This document shows, piece after piece, positions 6,042 through 13,821 of a DNA stretch of 19,662 nt. The number at the start of each line of letters is the position of its first letter. Positions within the stretch are counted from its first letter, which is position 1. The position numbers were made by a program, and so were the translations under genes. The notes beneath the pieces were generated by a model. It saw only the letters and a program-made list of their open reading frames with translations, searched no databases and was not told the DNA's origin. Location of the stretch: contig DBMK01000309.1 in the NCBI GenBank assembly GCA_002298885.1, positions 1 to 19,662 on the forward strand. Reading direction: 5' to 3'. This DNA is from Anaerolineaceae bacterium UBA700 (lineage in GTDB: Bacteria > Chloroflexota > Anaerolineae > Anaerolineales > Anaerolineaceae).

Positions 6042-6380
6042 ATGCAATACCTGGTGTACGATCCCTACTATGACCCGGCGAAGGCCACTCCGCCGACCCC
6101 CGAGCTGATGGCGGATATGGGCAAGTTTGTTGGTGAAGCAATCCAGGCCGGCGTGCTGGTCACCACCGGCGCCCTGCAGGATAAAGGCAAGCGCCTGCGC
6201 CTTTCTAACGGCAAGTTCACCGTCACCGACGGGCCGTTCATCGAATTGAAAGAGCTGACCGGCGGCTGGGCGGTGCTCAACGTAAACTCGCTCGACGAGG
6301 CCATCGAATGGTGCAAGCGCTTCCGCAAGATTATTGGCGACGGCGAGTCTGAGATCGTCCAGATCTTCGGGCCGGAATGA
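6042..6380 (+). CDS. DGPF-motif YCII-related protein
   Basis: A 112-residue protein of the YCII/DGPF superfamily, a ferredoxin-like alpha/beta fold. The name-giving motif TDGPFIELKEL lies near residues 65-75, preceded by GALQDKGKRLRLSNGKFTVTDG. The C-terminal half holds GGWAVLNVNSLDEAIEWCKRF, the usual second alpha/beta segment. Length and content match the PhnB/DGPF proteins encoded beside ECF42 sigma factors. The biochemical role of the family is not settled; catalysis or small-molecule binding has been proposed. AAAGGAG sits 8 nt before ATG 6042. An ECF42-type promoter lies upstream, so this is the likely direct target of the sigma factor. Confidence 0.92.
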   Translation: MQYLVYDPYYDPAKATPPTPELMADMGKFVGEAIQAGVLVTTGALQDKGKRLRLSNGKFTVTDGPFIELKELTGGWAVLNVNSLDEAIEWCKRFRKIIGDGESEIVQIFGPE

Positions 6381-6426
6381 TCAAGGGGTCTCCCTGCGAC
6401 CTGACTGATGTCAAAAACGAAAAATA

Positions 6427-6469
6427 ATCACAGAGCCCGGCCCATATTGATCAGACCGGGCTCTGTGAT
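6427..6469. terminator. Long-stem hairpin after the DGPF gene
   Basis: Perfect 14-bp arms ATCACAGAGCCCGG (6427-6440) and CCGGGCTCTGTGAT (6456-6469) surround a 15-nt loop. On the plus strand a mixed tract with TTTTAATT follows rather than a pure U-run. On the minus strand the stem is followed by a U-rich tract (ATTATTTTTCG). It probably ends the sigma/DGPF transcript or protects its 3' end. Confidence 0.6.
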
Positions 6470-6470
6470 T

Positions 6471-6755
6471 CAGAATCGATTTTAATTCTGTATAATTTTA
6501 ATTAAATCTGGGATAGTCGATTTTCGCTAACTGCCTCACCCCCGGCCCCTCTCCTGACGAAAAAACACGTCAGGAGAGGGGAGCATTCGCCAGAAGGAGA
6601 AGCCCTCCCCTTTTCCTGACGAAAAACTTGGCGGGAAAAGGAGCTCTTGCCAGAAGGAGAAGCCCACCCCCTCTCCTGACAGGTTTTTCGTCAGGAGAGG
6701 GGGCCGGGGGGTGAGGTAAAAACACAGGTATTCCATTATTACCCAGGACTAGAAA
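6471..6755. other. Gene-free stretch with repeat array and possible promoter
   Basis: No protein-coding gene is visible. It holds an exact TATAAT at 6491-6496, without a convincing -35, and the composite hairpin array at 6534-6716. If that promoter drives the methyltransferase, the array lies in its leader RNA of more than 200 nt. Confidence 0.5.
6534..6716. repeat. Composite inverted-repeat array: three ~60-bp hairpin units within outer arms
   Basis: Outer arms CCTCACCCCCGGCCCC (6534-6549) and its complement with one extra G (6700-6716) enclose three hairpins spaced 60 bp apart. They are 6546-6559/6568-6581 (perfect 14-bp arms), about 6604-6619/6630-6643 (degenerate), and 6667-6680/6690-6703 (perfect 14-bp arms, loop in inverted orientation). 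The connector GCCAGAAGGAGAAGCCC is repeated exactly at 6589-6605 and 6649-6665. The first hairpin arm matches the repeat at 26-60. There is no transposase and no clear target-site duplication. Confidence 0.85.
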
Positions 6756-7562
6756 ATGACCGGCGTCGATGCGACCATTCAAAATTTACTGCAAGCAAAC
6801 CCGCTGCGCGAGCCGGTGCTGCGCCAAGCGATTCAGGACTTACACCTGCCTCCCGGCAGCCGCGGTCTGGATGCCGGCTGCGGCATCGGGCTGCAGGAGC
6901 TGTTGCTCGCCGAGGCGGTTGGGTCGGCAGGCCGCGTTACCGGGCTGGACATCATCCCCGAGTTCCTAGCCTACGGCGAGGAATTGGTGCGCCGGGCGGG
7001 CTTATCCGGGCGGGTCGATTTCCGCCAGGGCGACGTGAGCCGCCCGCCGTTTGCCGACGACAGCTTCGATTGGGCCTGGAGCGCGGACTGCATCGGCTAC
7101 CCGCTAGGCGAGCTGGCCCCCATTTTGAAAGAACTGCAGCGCGTGGTCCGGCCCGGCGGAAGCATCGCGATCGTCGCCTGGACATCGCAGCAGGTCCTTC
7201 CGGGACATCCGCTGCTGGAGGCCCGGCTGAACGCCACCTGCTCGAGCTACGCTCCCTACCTGGAAGGCAAAGACCACGAGCTGCATTTCCTGCGCGCCCT
7301 GCGCCATTTCAACGAAGCCGGGCTGGAACAGGTGAAGGCGCAGACCTTCACCGGCGACGTGCGGGCTCCCCTCAATGATGGTGAGCGGGCGGCGCTGGCC
7401 TCGCTGTTCGAAATGCTGTGGACGCAGCCGGAGGCGCCGACGCCGGATTGGGCTGAGCTGCAGCGCCTATGCCGGCCGGGGTCGGCGGATTTTATCCTGA
7501 ACAGGCCGGGGTACTATGCCTTCTTCACCATGACCATGTTCAGCGGGAAGATGCCTCAATGA
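6756..7562 (+). CDS. Class I SAM-dependent methyltransferase
   Basis: A 268-residue Rossmann-fold methyltransferase. Motif I is GLDAGCGIGLQELLL (about 37-51); the acidic residue that binds the SAM ribose is D65 in VTGLDII; motif III is RQGDVSRPPFADDSFDWAWS (about 90-109); and a post-motif segment is ELQRVVRPGGSIAIVAW (about 128-144). It resembles UbiE/small-molecule methyltransferases (Methyltransf_11/25 type). The acceptor cannot be deduced. AGGA lies about 10 nt before ATG 6756. The gene stands alone downstream of the hairpin array; the deacylase gene that follows has its own promoter. Confidence 0.88.
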   Translation: MTGVDATIQNLLQANPLREPVLRQAIQDLHLPPGSRGLDAGCGIGLQELLLAEAVGSAGRVTGLDIIPEFLAYGEELVRRAGLSGRVDFRQGDVSRPPFADDSFDWAWSADCIGYPLGELAPILKELQRVVRPGGSIAIVAWTSQQVLPGHPLLEARLNATCSSYAPYLEGKDHELHFLRALRHFNEAGLEQVKAQTFTGDVRAPLNDGERAALASLFEMLWTQPEAPTPDWAELQRLCRPGSADFILNRPGYYAFFTMTMFSGKMPQ

Positions 7563-7604
7563 CCGGCGAGAAGGGTAATGCGCCAGGGCGTATTTCCGCC
7601 GGAA

Positions 7605-7631
7605 GGGCATTTTATGCCCGCATGCTATAAT
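7605..7631 (+). promoter_or_regulatory. Promoter of ybaK-like gene with palindromic candidate operator
   Basis: An exact TATAAT (7626-7631) precedes ATG 7648 by 16 nt. Just upstream, where the -35/spacer should be, sits the perfect inverted repeat GGGCAT-TTT-ATGCCC (7605-7619). It may be an operator, or a short stem after the methyltransferase gene. Confidence 0.45.
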
Positions 7632-7647
7632 CATTTTGTAGGACGCG

Positions 7648-8139
7648 ATGAGCCAAAACGAATCCCCCCGTATCGCCCAGTTGAGACAGCGCCTGGACGC
7701 CGCCGGGGTCAGCTATGCCATCCTGGTGCACGACCAGAACCTCGCTTCGGCCGAGGACGGCGCTCAGACGGGACTGGGGACCCTGGCTGAGATGGCGCCG
7801 ACGTTCATCCTGCACACCGAAGCCGGTTATCTGGCGGCCATCCTGCGCGGCGACACGCGCCTCTCTTACAAGAAGATCAAGCGCTGGCTGGGCCTGAAAA
7901 ACGTCTCGCTGGCTGCGCCTGAGGAGGTCAAAGACCTCACCGGCGCAGAAGTCGGGTGGGTGGCGCTAGTCAACCCCGGCCTGCCGGCCATCGTGGACGA
8001 GCGCCTGGTCCAGGTGGAGACGATTTACGGCGGGACGGGCGAGCCCAACCACACCCTGCAGATCAGCCCCCAGGCCGTGGTTGCGCTCAACCAGGCACAG
8101 GTCTTTGACTTCAGCGAGCTCAAGGATACCGCCCATTAA
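7648..8139 (+). CDS. YbaK/ProX-type aminoacyl-tRNA deacylase domain protein
   Basis: A 163-residue single-domain protein of the YbaK/EbsC/INS superfamily, trans-acting editing enzymes that hydrolyse mischarged aminoacyl-tRNAs such as Cys- or Ala-tRNAPro. The recognisable core is SYAILVHDQ (about 21-29), TFILHTEAGYLAAILRGDTRLSYKKIKRWLG (about 51-81), VSLAAPEEVKDLTGAEVGWVALVNPGLPAIVDERL (about 86-120), and a closing YGGTGEPNHTLQISPQ. The late Gly-x-Gly and PNHTL region matches the substrate pocket of the family. Which mischarged tRNA it edits cannot be decided. AGGA precedes the ATG. The stop is 15 nt before the TTG start of the LuxR-type regulator, so readthrough is possible. Confidence 0.85.
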   Translation: MSQNESPRIAQLRQRLDAAGVSYAILVHDQNLASAEDGAQTGLGTLAEMAPTFILHTEAGYLAAILRGDTRLSYKKIKRWLGLKNVSLAAPEEVKDLTGAEVGWVALVNPGLPAIVDERLVQVETIYGGTGEPNHTLQISPQAVVALNQAQVFDFSELKDTAH

Positions 8140-8154
8140 GCAAGGGGTGAAGCT

Positions 8155-10902
8155 TTGGCCATTTCCCTGCTTTCCACCAAATACAACATCCCTCCAGCCG
8201 GCGCCCGGCTGGTAGAGCGCCGTCGTTTGCTGCAAAAGCTGGACGATGGATTATGGCAGGGGAAGCGGCTCATCCTGGTGTGTGCGCCGGCAGGATATGG
8301 AAAGACAACCCTGGTCGCCGGGTGGTTAAATCAGCCTGGCCGCACCAGCCCAGGCCCATCGGCCGTTCCGAATGCGGATCAGGCTTCAATTCGCGCTGCC
8401 TGGCTGACGTTGGATCAAGAAGATAACGACCTGCCCCGTTTTCTATCCTATCTCGTTGCCGCGCTGCGGCAGGCCAGTCCGGGTTTGGGTGAGGGGCTGC
8501 TCTCCACTTTTCATGCATCCAGGCCGCCAAAGCCGGAGGCCCTGGCAACCATACTCATCAACGAACTGGCAGAAATTCAGGATCGGTTCGCACTGGTTTT
8601 AGACGATCTGCATGCCATTACTGCCCAACCCATATACGATTTTTTGACCTTCTTGATCGATCACCAACCTGCTAATTTGTGCCTCATCATCGTCACCCGC
8701 GCCGATCCGCCCCTTCCGCTGTCCAGGCTGCGCGCACGAGGTCAGGTAGATGAGATTCGCCTGTCCGAATTGTCCTTTTCCCTGGAAGAATCCACTGAAT
8801 TTTTAAACCAGGAGATCGGCGCGGCATTAACCCGTGAACAGATATCGGCTTTAGAAAGGCGTACGGAGGGTTGGATTGCCGGGCTGCAGTTGGCGGCGCT
8901 TTCCTTGCTCGCGACTCAGGACGTCCCCGCCTTTATTGCGGCCTTTTCGGGCGGGCATGAGTATATCGCCGACTTTCTGACCGATGAAGTCCTGGCACAG
9001 CAGCCGGATTCCATCCGCTCATTTCTGCTGCAGACGTCAATCCTGGAGCGCCTGTCAGCGCCGTTATGTGAGGCAGTTACAGGTGAACCGGATGCCCAGC
9101 AAATCCTGGATACATTGAGAGAAAAGAATCTGTTCCTGGTGCCGCTGGATCACGAGAAAACCTGGTACCGTTACCACGCCTTGTTTGCAGACCTCTTACG
9201 AAACCGCCTGCAGCAATCGCAGGCCGCTAAAGTGGATGAATACCACCTGCGGGCGAGCCGCTGGTACGCCGAAAACGGGTTGTTCATGCCGGCGATCGAA
9301 CATGCTCTGGCCGGGCACGCTGCCGGGCAGGCCGCCGACCTCCTCGTTCAGGCGGTTGAGCCAATATTCATCAGCGGTCAACTGACCACGTTACAGCGCT
9401 GGTTAGAAAACCTGCCCGTTGAGGTGAAAAATACACACTCGATTCTATGGATTTTCCATGGGCTGGCCCTCGTTTGGAGCGGGAAATCATCCGCTGCACT
9501 GAGACCGGTTTTGCCGGGCCTTGCTCCTGCATTTAGCGCCGATGGATTGATGGGCGAAGCCAATACATTGCAGGCATTGTATGTTATGACCGAGGGCAAT
9601 CCTGCGGAAGCCGCCCGGCTTGCCCAAAGCGCCCTGCAAGAATTATCCCCTGAACGGACCTTGTTCCGCTGTCTGGCTGCCGATACCCTGGGGATGGCAG
9701 AAACGCTGCAGTGCGAAACGGCGGCTGCGATCCGGGCGTTTGAAATGATCGCTGAAATTGCTTCGCAGGCCGGCTACGGCATGTTTGAAATCATGGCATT
9801 ATCCCACCTGGCCGGGCTGCGCCTGCAGCAAGGCCAGCTTCGGGCCGCGGGAATCGGATACCAACACGTTTTGGATTTGGCAGCCAGCAAATTGGGCAAA
9901 TCATCGCCGGTAACGGGGCACGTGCTGCTCGGGTTGGGCGAGCTTGCCCGCGAATGGAACGACCTGGACGCTGCCCTGGAATACTTTATGCAATCGGCCG
10001 AGATGTTCGCCCAGTTCTCCGATTTGGGGATTCCGGTGGCCTATCTCTCGATTGCCAGAGTCAAAACGGCGCAGGGGGACCGGAAATCGGGACAGGAATA
10101 TCTTGAAAAAGCGCGCCAAAATGCGCAGGCATCTAAAGTAACCCGCTTGAATGACCGGTTGGTGGCGGGCATGCAGGCGCGTTTTTGGATCGCCAATGGG
10201 GCATTGAGCCTGGCCGAGCAGTGGGCGCGGGAGAACGGCCTCCTGGCGCGTTCCGTATCCCAGATCATCGAGACAGCCGGCCTGAATGTGGCTGCCAGCG
10301 AATTTATCTATTCCGACTACTCCACCCTGGCGCGCCTGTTCCTGGCTCAAAATAAGCCTGAGGCGGCATTGCAGGTGATCGATCCCCTGCTGAGCATAGC
10401 TGAGACCATGGGGTACATGCGCCGGGTAATCCACTGCCTGGTTTTGAAATCCCTGGCCTTACAGCAAATGAAAGAAGAAAAACGGGCAGTTGATGGAGTG
10501 GGGCAGGCGCTTGCCCTGGCGGAACCGGAAGGTTACCAACAGGTCTTTCTGGAGGAAGGAGAGCCCATGGTCCGCCTTCTCTACCAGGCGGTTGTTTGCG
10601 GATATTCCCCGGACCATGCAAGAAAGATCCTGGCCGCGTTCACCTCAAAAAGCCCGCATGCGGCCTTTCCGGGTGAAGAAATGGCCTCACCGGAAAGCTT
10701 ACTCGAACCGCTCAGCGAGCGCGAGCGTGAAGTATTGGCGCTCATCGCCGGGGGTCTTTCCAACCGGGAAATATCCATGCGGCTGCATATTTCTTTGAGC
10801 ACCGTAAAAGGGCATACAGCCAACATCTACGGCAAATTGGGGGTCAATAGCCGTACCCAGGCGCTTTCGGAAGCGGCGCGTTTGGGCATTCTGGACGATT
10901 AA
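8155..10902 (+). CDS. LuxR-family MalT-like ATP-dependent transcriptional regulator (LAL type)
   Basis: A 915-residue regulator with the MalT architecture. It opens with LLSTKYNIPPAGARLVERRRL, then Walker A (CAPAGYGKTT, residues 43-52) and a Walker B-like FALVLDDLH (about 144-152) of the STAND/NACHT-type ATPase. The arm continues with the family-typical EGWIAGLQLAALS, then helical TPR-like repeats (about 370-810). A C-terminal LuxR helix-turn-helix follows (about 845-910: LSEREREVLALIAGGLSNREIS and STVKGHTANIYGKLGV). Such proteins bind an inducer and ATP, oligomerise and activate promoters. TTG 8155 is the likely start, preceded by AAGGGGTG. By eye its base composition is less GC-rich than its neighbours. 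It may control the downstream 94-aa protein and dikinase genes. Confidence 0.93.
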   Translation: MAISLLSTKYNIPPAGARLVERRRLLQKLDDGLWQGKRLILVCAPAGYGKTTLVAGWLNQPGRTSPGPSAVPNADQASIRAAWLTLDQEDNDLPRFLSYLVAALRQASPGLGEGLLSTFHASRPPKPEALATILINELAEIQDRFALVLDDLHAITAQPIYDFLTFLIDHQPANLCLIIVTRADPPLPLSRLRARGQVDEIRLSELSFSLEESTEFLNQEIGAALTREQISALERRTEGWIAGLQLAALSLLATQDVPAFIAAFSGGHEYIADFLTDEVLAQQPDSIRSFLLQTSILERLSAPLCEAVTGEPDAQQILDTLREKNLFLVPLDHEKTWYRYHALFADLLRNRLQQSQAAKVDEYHLRASRWYAENGLFMPAIEHALAGHAAGQAADLLVQAVEPIFISGQLTTLQRWLENLPVEVKNTHSILWIFHGLALVWSGKSSAALRPVLPGLAPAFSADGLMGEANTLQALYVMTEGNPAEAARLAQSALQELSPERTLFRCLAADTLGMAETLQCETAAAIRAFEMIAEIASQAGYGMFEIMALSHLAGLRLQQGQLRAAGIGYQHVLDLAASKLGKSSPVTGHVLLGLGELAREWNDLDAALEYFMQSAEMFAQFSDLGIPVAYLSIARVKTAQGDRKSGQEYLEKARQNAQASKVTRLNDRLVAGMQARFWIANGALSLAEQWARENGLLARSVSQIIETAGLNVAASEFIYSDYSTLARLFLAQNKPEAALQVIDPLLSIAETMGYMRRVIHCLVLKSLALQQMKEEKRAVDGVGQALALAEPEGYQQVFLEEGEPMVRLLYQAVVCGYSPDHARKILAAFTSKSPHAAFPGEEMASPESLLEPLSEREREVLALIAGGLSNREISMRLHISLSTVKGHTANIYGKLGVNSRTQALSEAARLGILDD

Positions 10903-10937
10903 TTTTCAGCCAAAACAATACTGCAACAGTACTTTTA

Positions 10938-10963
10938 GCCGGTGACAACCCTACCGGCGTTTT
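10938..10963 (+). terminator. Weak terminator-like hairpin after the regulator gene
   Basis: GCCGGT (10938-10943) pairs with ACCGGC (10953-10958), followed by GTTTT. The stem is short and the U-tract brief, and it overlaps the possible promoter of the next gene. Confidence 0.35.
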
Positions 10964-10971
10964 GCTATGCT
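10942..10971 (+). promoter_or_regulatory. Possible promoter of the 94-aa protein/dikinase operon
   Basis: GTGACA (10942-10947), 18 nt and TATGCT (10966-10971) give a start about 20 nt before ATG 10996. Both boxes are imperfect. It overlaps the weak hairpin at 10938-10963. As the only candidate found before the operon, it is where the upstream LuxR-type regulator might act. Confidence 0.35.
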
Positions 10972-10995
10972 TCCAATAGTGATTGGAGAAAACGC

Positions 10996-11280
10996 ATGGC
11001 AAATCCGATAAAAGATTCCCCTGGCCTCGGGCCTGCTTGCTACCAGATCAAGCTGACCGGAAAAATTCGCGAGGATTGGTCCGATTGGCTGAGCGGAATG
11101 GACATTTCCACGAAGGGTAATGGCGAAGAATCGCCGGTCACTACCCTGGTCGGAATGGTGACCGACCAGGCAGCGCTGCGCGGAATCCTGTGCAAAATTT
11201 GGGACCTCAACCTGACGGTCCTCTCGGTCTTCCGGCTGGAAATGAATGCCGAAGTGAAAGATGGTGAAGAAAATGAGTAA
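10996..11280 (+). CDS. Conserved-looking small protein of unknown function (94 aa)
   Basis: A 94-residue soluble protein. The central part, YQIKLTGKIREDWSDWLSGMDI, then TTLVGMVTDQAALRGILCKIWDLNLTVLSV, has the style of a small protein I have seen beside other genes in Chloroflexota and Actinobacteria: a beta strand, E-x-W-x-x-W-x-x-G-M, T-x-L-x-G-x-V-x-D-Q-A-A-L-x-G-I-L and a hydrophobic close. Its role is not known to me. GGAG (10985-10988) sits 7 nt before ATG 10996; a longer frame from GTG 10942 has no ribosome site. The 3' end overlaps the dikinase gene, so it is probably a partner or modulator of that enzyme, or of the regulator. No membrane segment or signal peptide is seen. Confidence 0.78.
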   Translation: MANPIKDSPGLGPACYQIKLTGKIREDWSDWLSGMDISTKGNGEESPVTTLVGMVTDQAALRGILCKIWDLNLTVLSVFRLEMNAEVKDGEENE

Positions 11281-13771
11281 CTCTATCCTGTCATTTGATG
11301 AAATTACGGCGGAACTGCGCACATCAGCCGGCGGCAAAGGCGGATCGCTGAGCCGGCTCTATCAGGCTGGTTTCCCAGTACCTGCAGGATTTGTGATCCT
11401 GCCGTCCGCTTTTGATGCTGAAGGGATCTCCCCAAATGCCTGGGCAGAAGTCCAGCAGCGATTGGCCTGCCTGCGCACGAAGGCTCCGGATATCTCTTTT
11501 GCTGTGCGTTCGTCTGCCCTATGTGAGGACTCGGCCAACGCCTCCTTTGCCGGCGAGTTTGAAACGGTGCTCAACATGCGCAGCGCTGAGGATATCCACA
11601 AGGCCATCAATACCGTGTACGGCTCGCGCAAGAGCGAGCGCGTGCAGGCGTACAGGCAGGTAAAGGGCATGGACGCAGTCCAGGAATTTGCGGTCATCAT
11701 CCAGCAGTTAGTGAAGGCCGAAAGCTCCGGCGTGTTGTTTACCGCTAACCCGGTTACCGGCCAACGCGACCAGGCCATGCTGACTGCCACCTGGGGTTTG
11801 GGGGAAGCCATTGTGGGCGGGATGGTTACCCCGGACACCTTCACCGTCGATAAACCAACCGGCCGCATCGCGACCCGTGAAATCGCGGATAAACAGGTAA
11901 TGACTTCTCTCCTCGAGGACGGCACCGCGGAGCTGCCCGTCCCAGAAAAGATGCGCCGCGCCCCCGTCCTGGCGAATGCCCAGGCTGCCGAGCTGGTGCG
12001 CCTGGGAAACCAGGTGGAGGCGCTTTATGGCATGCCCATGGACATCGAGTGGGTATGCGCCGGCGGAAAAATCATGCTCGTCCAGGCCAGGCCCATCACC
12101 AGCCTGCCCGAACCTGAGCCGCCTGTCCCAACCACGTGGAAACTGCCCAAAGGCCAATACTCCGCAATGCGCAACAACATTGTCGAATTGATGCCCAATC
12201 CGCTGACGCCGCTGTTCGATACCTTGGGCCGCGCCGCGATCAACGCCAGTTTTGCACGCCTGCTGACCCAATTTTTCGGCAAGCCGGGCATTATGCCGGA
12301 CGAAATGATCCTCTCCGTCAATGGATATGCCTATAACAATGGGTCGGTTCGGCCGTTGAAGGCCTTATCCATGATTCTGGGTATGGGTGGGATTTTGAAA
12401 CGCATGTTTACCGGCGCGGTTGAACGCTGGACTGATTCAGGCCGCCCGGGTTATATTGCTGCGATAGAACGTTTACAGGCCAGCCAGTGGAAGCAGTTTT
12501 CATCCACCCGGCTGGTGGATGCAGCCGGCGAGCTGTATGAAGCCGCGATCGACGCTTACGGCGCGCTGATTTCGGGGGTAATCCCGGCCGCCTGGATCAG
12601 TGAAGCCCTCTTTACAAAATTCTATAACCTGTTCATCAAGCGCCGCGGCGACCCGTCTGCTCAAACCTTCCTGCTGGGATTCGACAGCGCCCCCATTCAG
12701 GCCGAAAAGATGCTGTACGACCTTGCCGAATGGGTTCGTTCGCACACCGGATTGGCCGTCTGCCTGGGCAGTATGCCGGCTGCCCAAATTACTGCACTCC
12801 TCGAAACCGGCCAGACTCCGCCAGAGGTAGATGGCGCCGATTGGGCCGAGTGGCAGGCCAATTTCAAGGCGTATTTGAACCGCTGTGGGCACACCATCTA
12901 CGACCTGGACTTTTCTAACCCGGTGCCTGCGGATGACCCAACCCCGCTGCTGGAGACCTGCCAATTATTTATCAAGGGCCAGGGCGTCAACCCGCATACG
13001 CGCCAGCTTGCCGCAATCGAAAAGCGTGAACAGGCACAGCAATCTATCCAGAAAAGGGTAAAAGGGCTGCGTTTAAAATACTTCCGCAAGTATATCAGCC
13101 TGGCCCAGCGTTACGCCCCGCTGCGCGAAGACGGGCTGGCGGATGTTGGACTGGGTTACCCCTTGCTGCGGCAAATGCTGCGCGAGGCAGGCCGCCGCTT
13201 CGCTGAAAACAGTCTAATCGAGACACCCGACGACATCTTTTGGCTGACAAAAGACGAAGTCGTGCACGCTGCAGCCGGGCTGGATCGCGGCGAAGCGTTG
13301 GATCCCCTGGGCGCGGCCATCCCTCAGCGCAAAGCCACCTGGCGCGCCGCCAGGCGGGTGCCGCCGCCGATGATGCTTCCGCAAATAAAGCTCCCAAAGA
13401 TCAAGTTATTCGGGGGCATACTGCGCCGTTTTCGCAAACAAAAAGAAAACGCCATCAAAGGCGTCGGCGCCAGCCCGGGCTGCGTCACTGCCCCGGCTTG
13501 CGTGCTGCACGGGCCGGAGGATTTTGCCAGGATGCGCACCGGTGATGTGCTCGTGGCCACGATTACCACGCCGGCCTGGACGCCGCTGTTCGCTCGCGCC
13601 GCCGGCGTCGTTACCGACGTGGGCGGACCGCTGTCGCATGGCTCGATCGTGGCCCGTGAGTATGGTATTCCGGCCGTGCTGGGCACGGGCGTTGCCACCC
13701 AGCGAATCCGCAGCGGACAGAAGATCACCGTGGATGGCACTCGCGGGACGGTACTCATTGCGGCGGAATGA
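11273..13771 (+). CDS. PEP-synthase-family dikinase, rifampin phosphotransferase-like
   Basis: An 832-residue three-part phosphotransferase. The N-terminal PPDK_N/ATP-grasp domain (about 5-275) shows GGKGGSLSRL, FAVRSSALCEDSANASFAGEF, LFTANPVTGQRD, TWGLGEAIVGG and VQARPIT. A long middle region (about 280-740) follows, including ELMPNPLTPLF and IETPDDIFWL. The C-terminal swivel domain has the phospho-carrier H789 in GGPLSHGSIVAREYGIPAVLG. There is no C-terminal PEP-binding barrel, so it is not a complete PEP synthase or PPDK. Length and domain order match rifampin phosphotransferases (about 860 aa), in which the middle domain binds the acceptor. The acceptor here is unknown; rifamycin is only one possibility. 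ATG 11273 (GGTGA upstream) overlaps the 94-aa gene; ATG 11261 is an alternative. Confidence 0.88.
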   Translation: MSNSILSFDEITAELRTSAGGKGGSLSRLYQAGFPVPAGFVILPSAFDAEGISPNAWAEVQQRLACLRTKAPDISFAVRSSALCEDSANASFAGEFETVLNMRSAEDIHKAINTVYGSRKSERVQAYRQVKGMDAVQEFAVIIQQLVKAESSGVLFTANPVTGQRDQAMLTATWGLGEAIVGGMVTPDTFTVDKPTGRIATREIADKQVMTSLLEDGTAELPVPEKMRRAPVLANAQAAELVRLGNQVEALYGMPMDIEWVCAGGKIMLVQARPITSLPEPEPPVPTTWKLPKGQYSAMRNNIVELMPNPLTPLFDTLGRAAINASFARLLTQFFGKPGIMPDEMILSVNGYAYNNGSVRPLKALSMILGMGGILKRMFTGAVERWTDSGRPGYIAAIERLQASQWKQFSSTRLVDAAGELYEAAIDAYGALISGVIPAAWISEALFTKFYNLFIKRRGDPSAQTFLLGFDSAPIQAEKMLYDLAEWVRSHTGLAVCLGSMPAAQITALLETGQTPPEVDGADWAEWQANFKAYLNRCGHTIYDLDFSNPVPADDPTPLLETCQLFIKGQGVNPHTRQLAAIEKREQAQQSIQKRVKGLRLKYFRKYISLAQRYAPLREDGLADVGLGYPLLRQMLREAGRRFAENSLIETPDDIFWLTKDEVVHAAAGLDRGEALDPLGAAIPQRKATWRAARRVPPPMMLPQIKLPKIKLFGGILRRFRKQKENAIKGVGASPGCVTAPACVLHGPEDFARMRTGDVLVATITTPAWTPLFARAAGVVTDVGGPLSHGSIVAREYGIPAVLGTGVATQRIRSGQKITVDGTRGTVLIAAE

Positions 13772-13809
13772 ACAAACAGGCGGTGGTAAAACGCGGAGGC
13801 AATTCGATC

Positions 13810-13815
13810 TATAAT
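13810..13815 (+). promoter_or_regulatory. -10 box of lipoprotein gene, probably leaderless
   Basis: An exact TATAAT ends 6 nt before ATG 13822, the same spacing as at 181/193. No Shine-Dalgarno sequence fits in the gap. No clear -35 is seen. Confidence 0.6.
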
Positions 13816-13821
13816 TAAGAT

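Noticed and set aside
6514..6536. AGTCGATTTTC resembling the ECF42 -35 region
   Set aside because: It has A instead of T at the first position, no matching -10, and no gene at a suitable distance.
6534..6716. CRISPR array
   Set aside because: The repeated units are themselves hairpins in 60-bp register, with only three units, diverged arms and no unique spacers or cas genes.
11273..13771. Complete PEP synthase or pyruvate phosphate dikinase
   Set aside because: The chain ends after the swivel His domain; the C-terminal PEP-binding barrel is missing and the length fits RPH-like enzymes.
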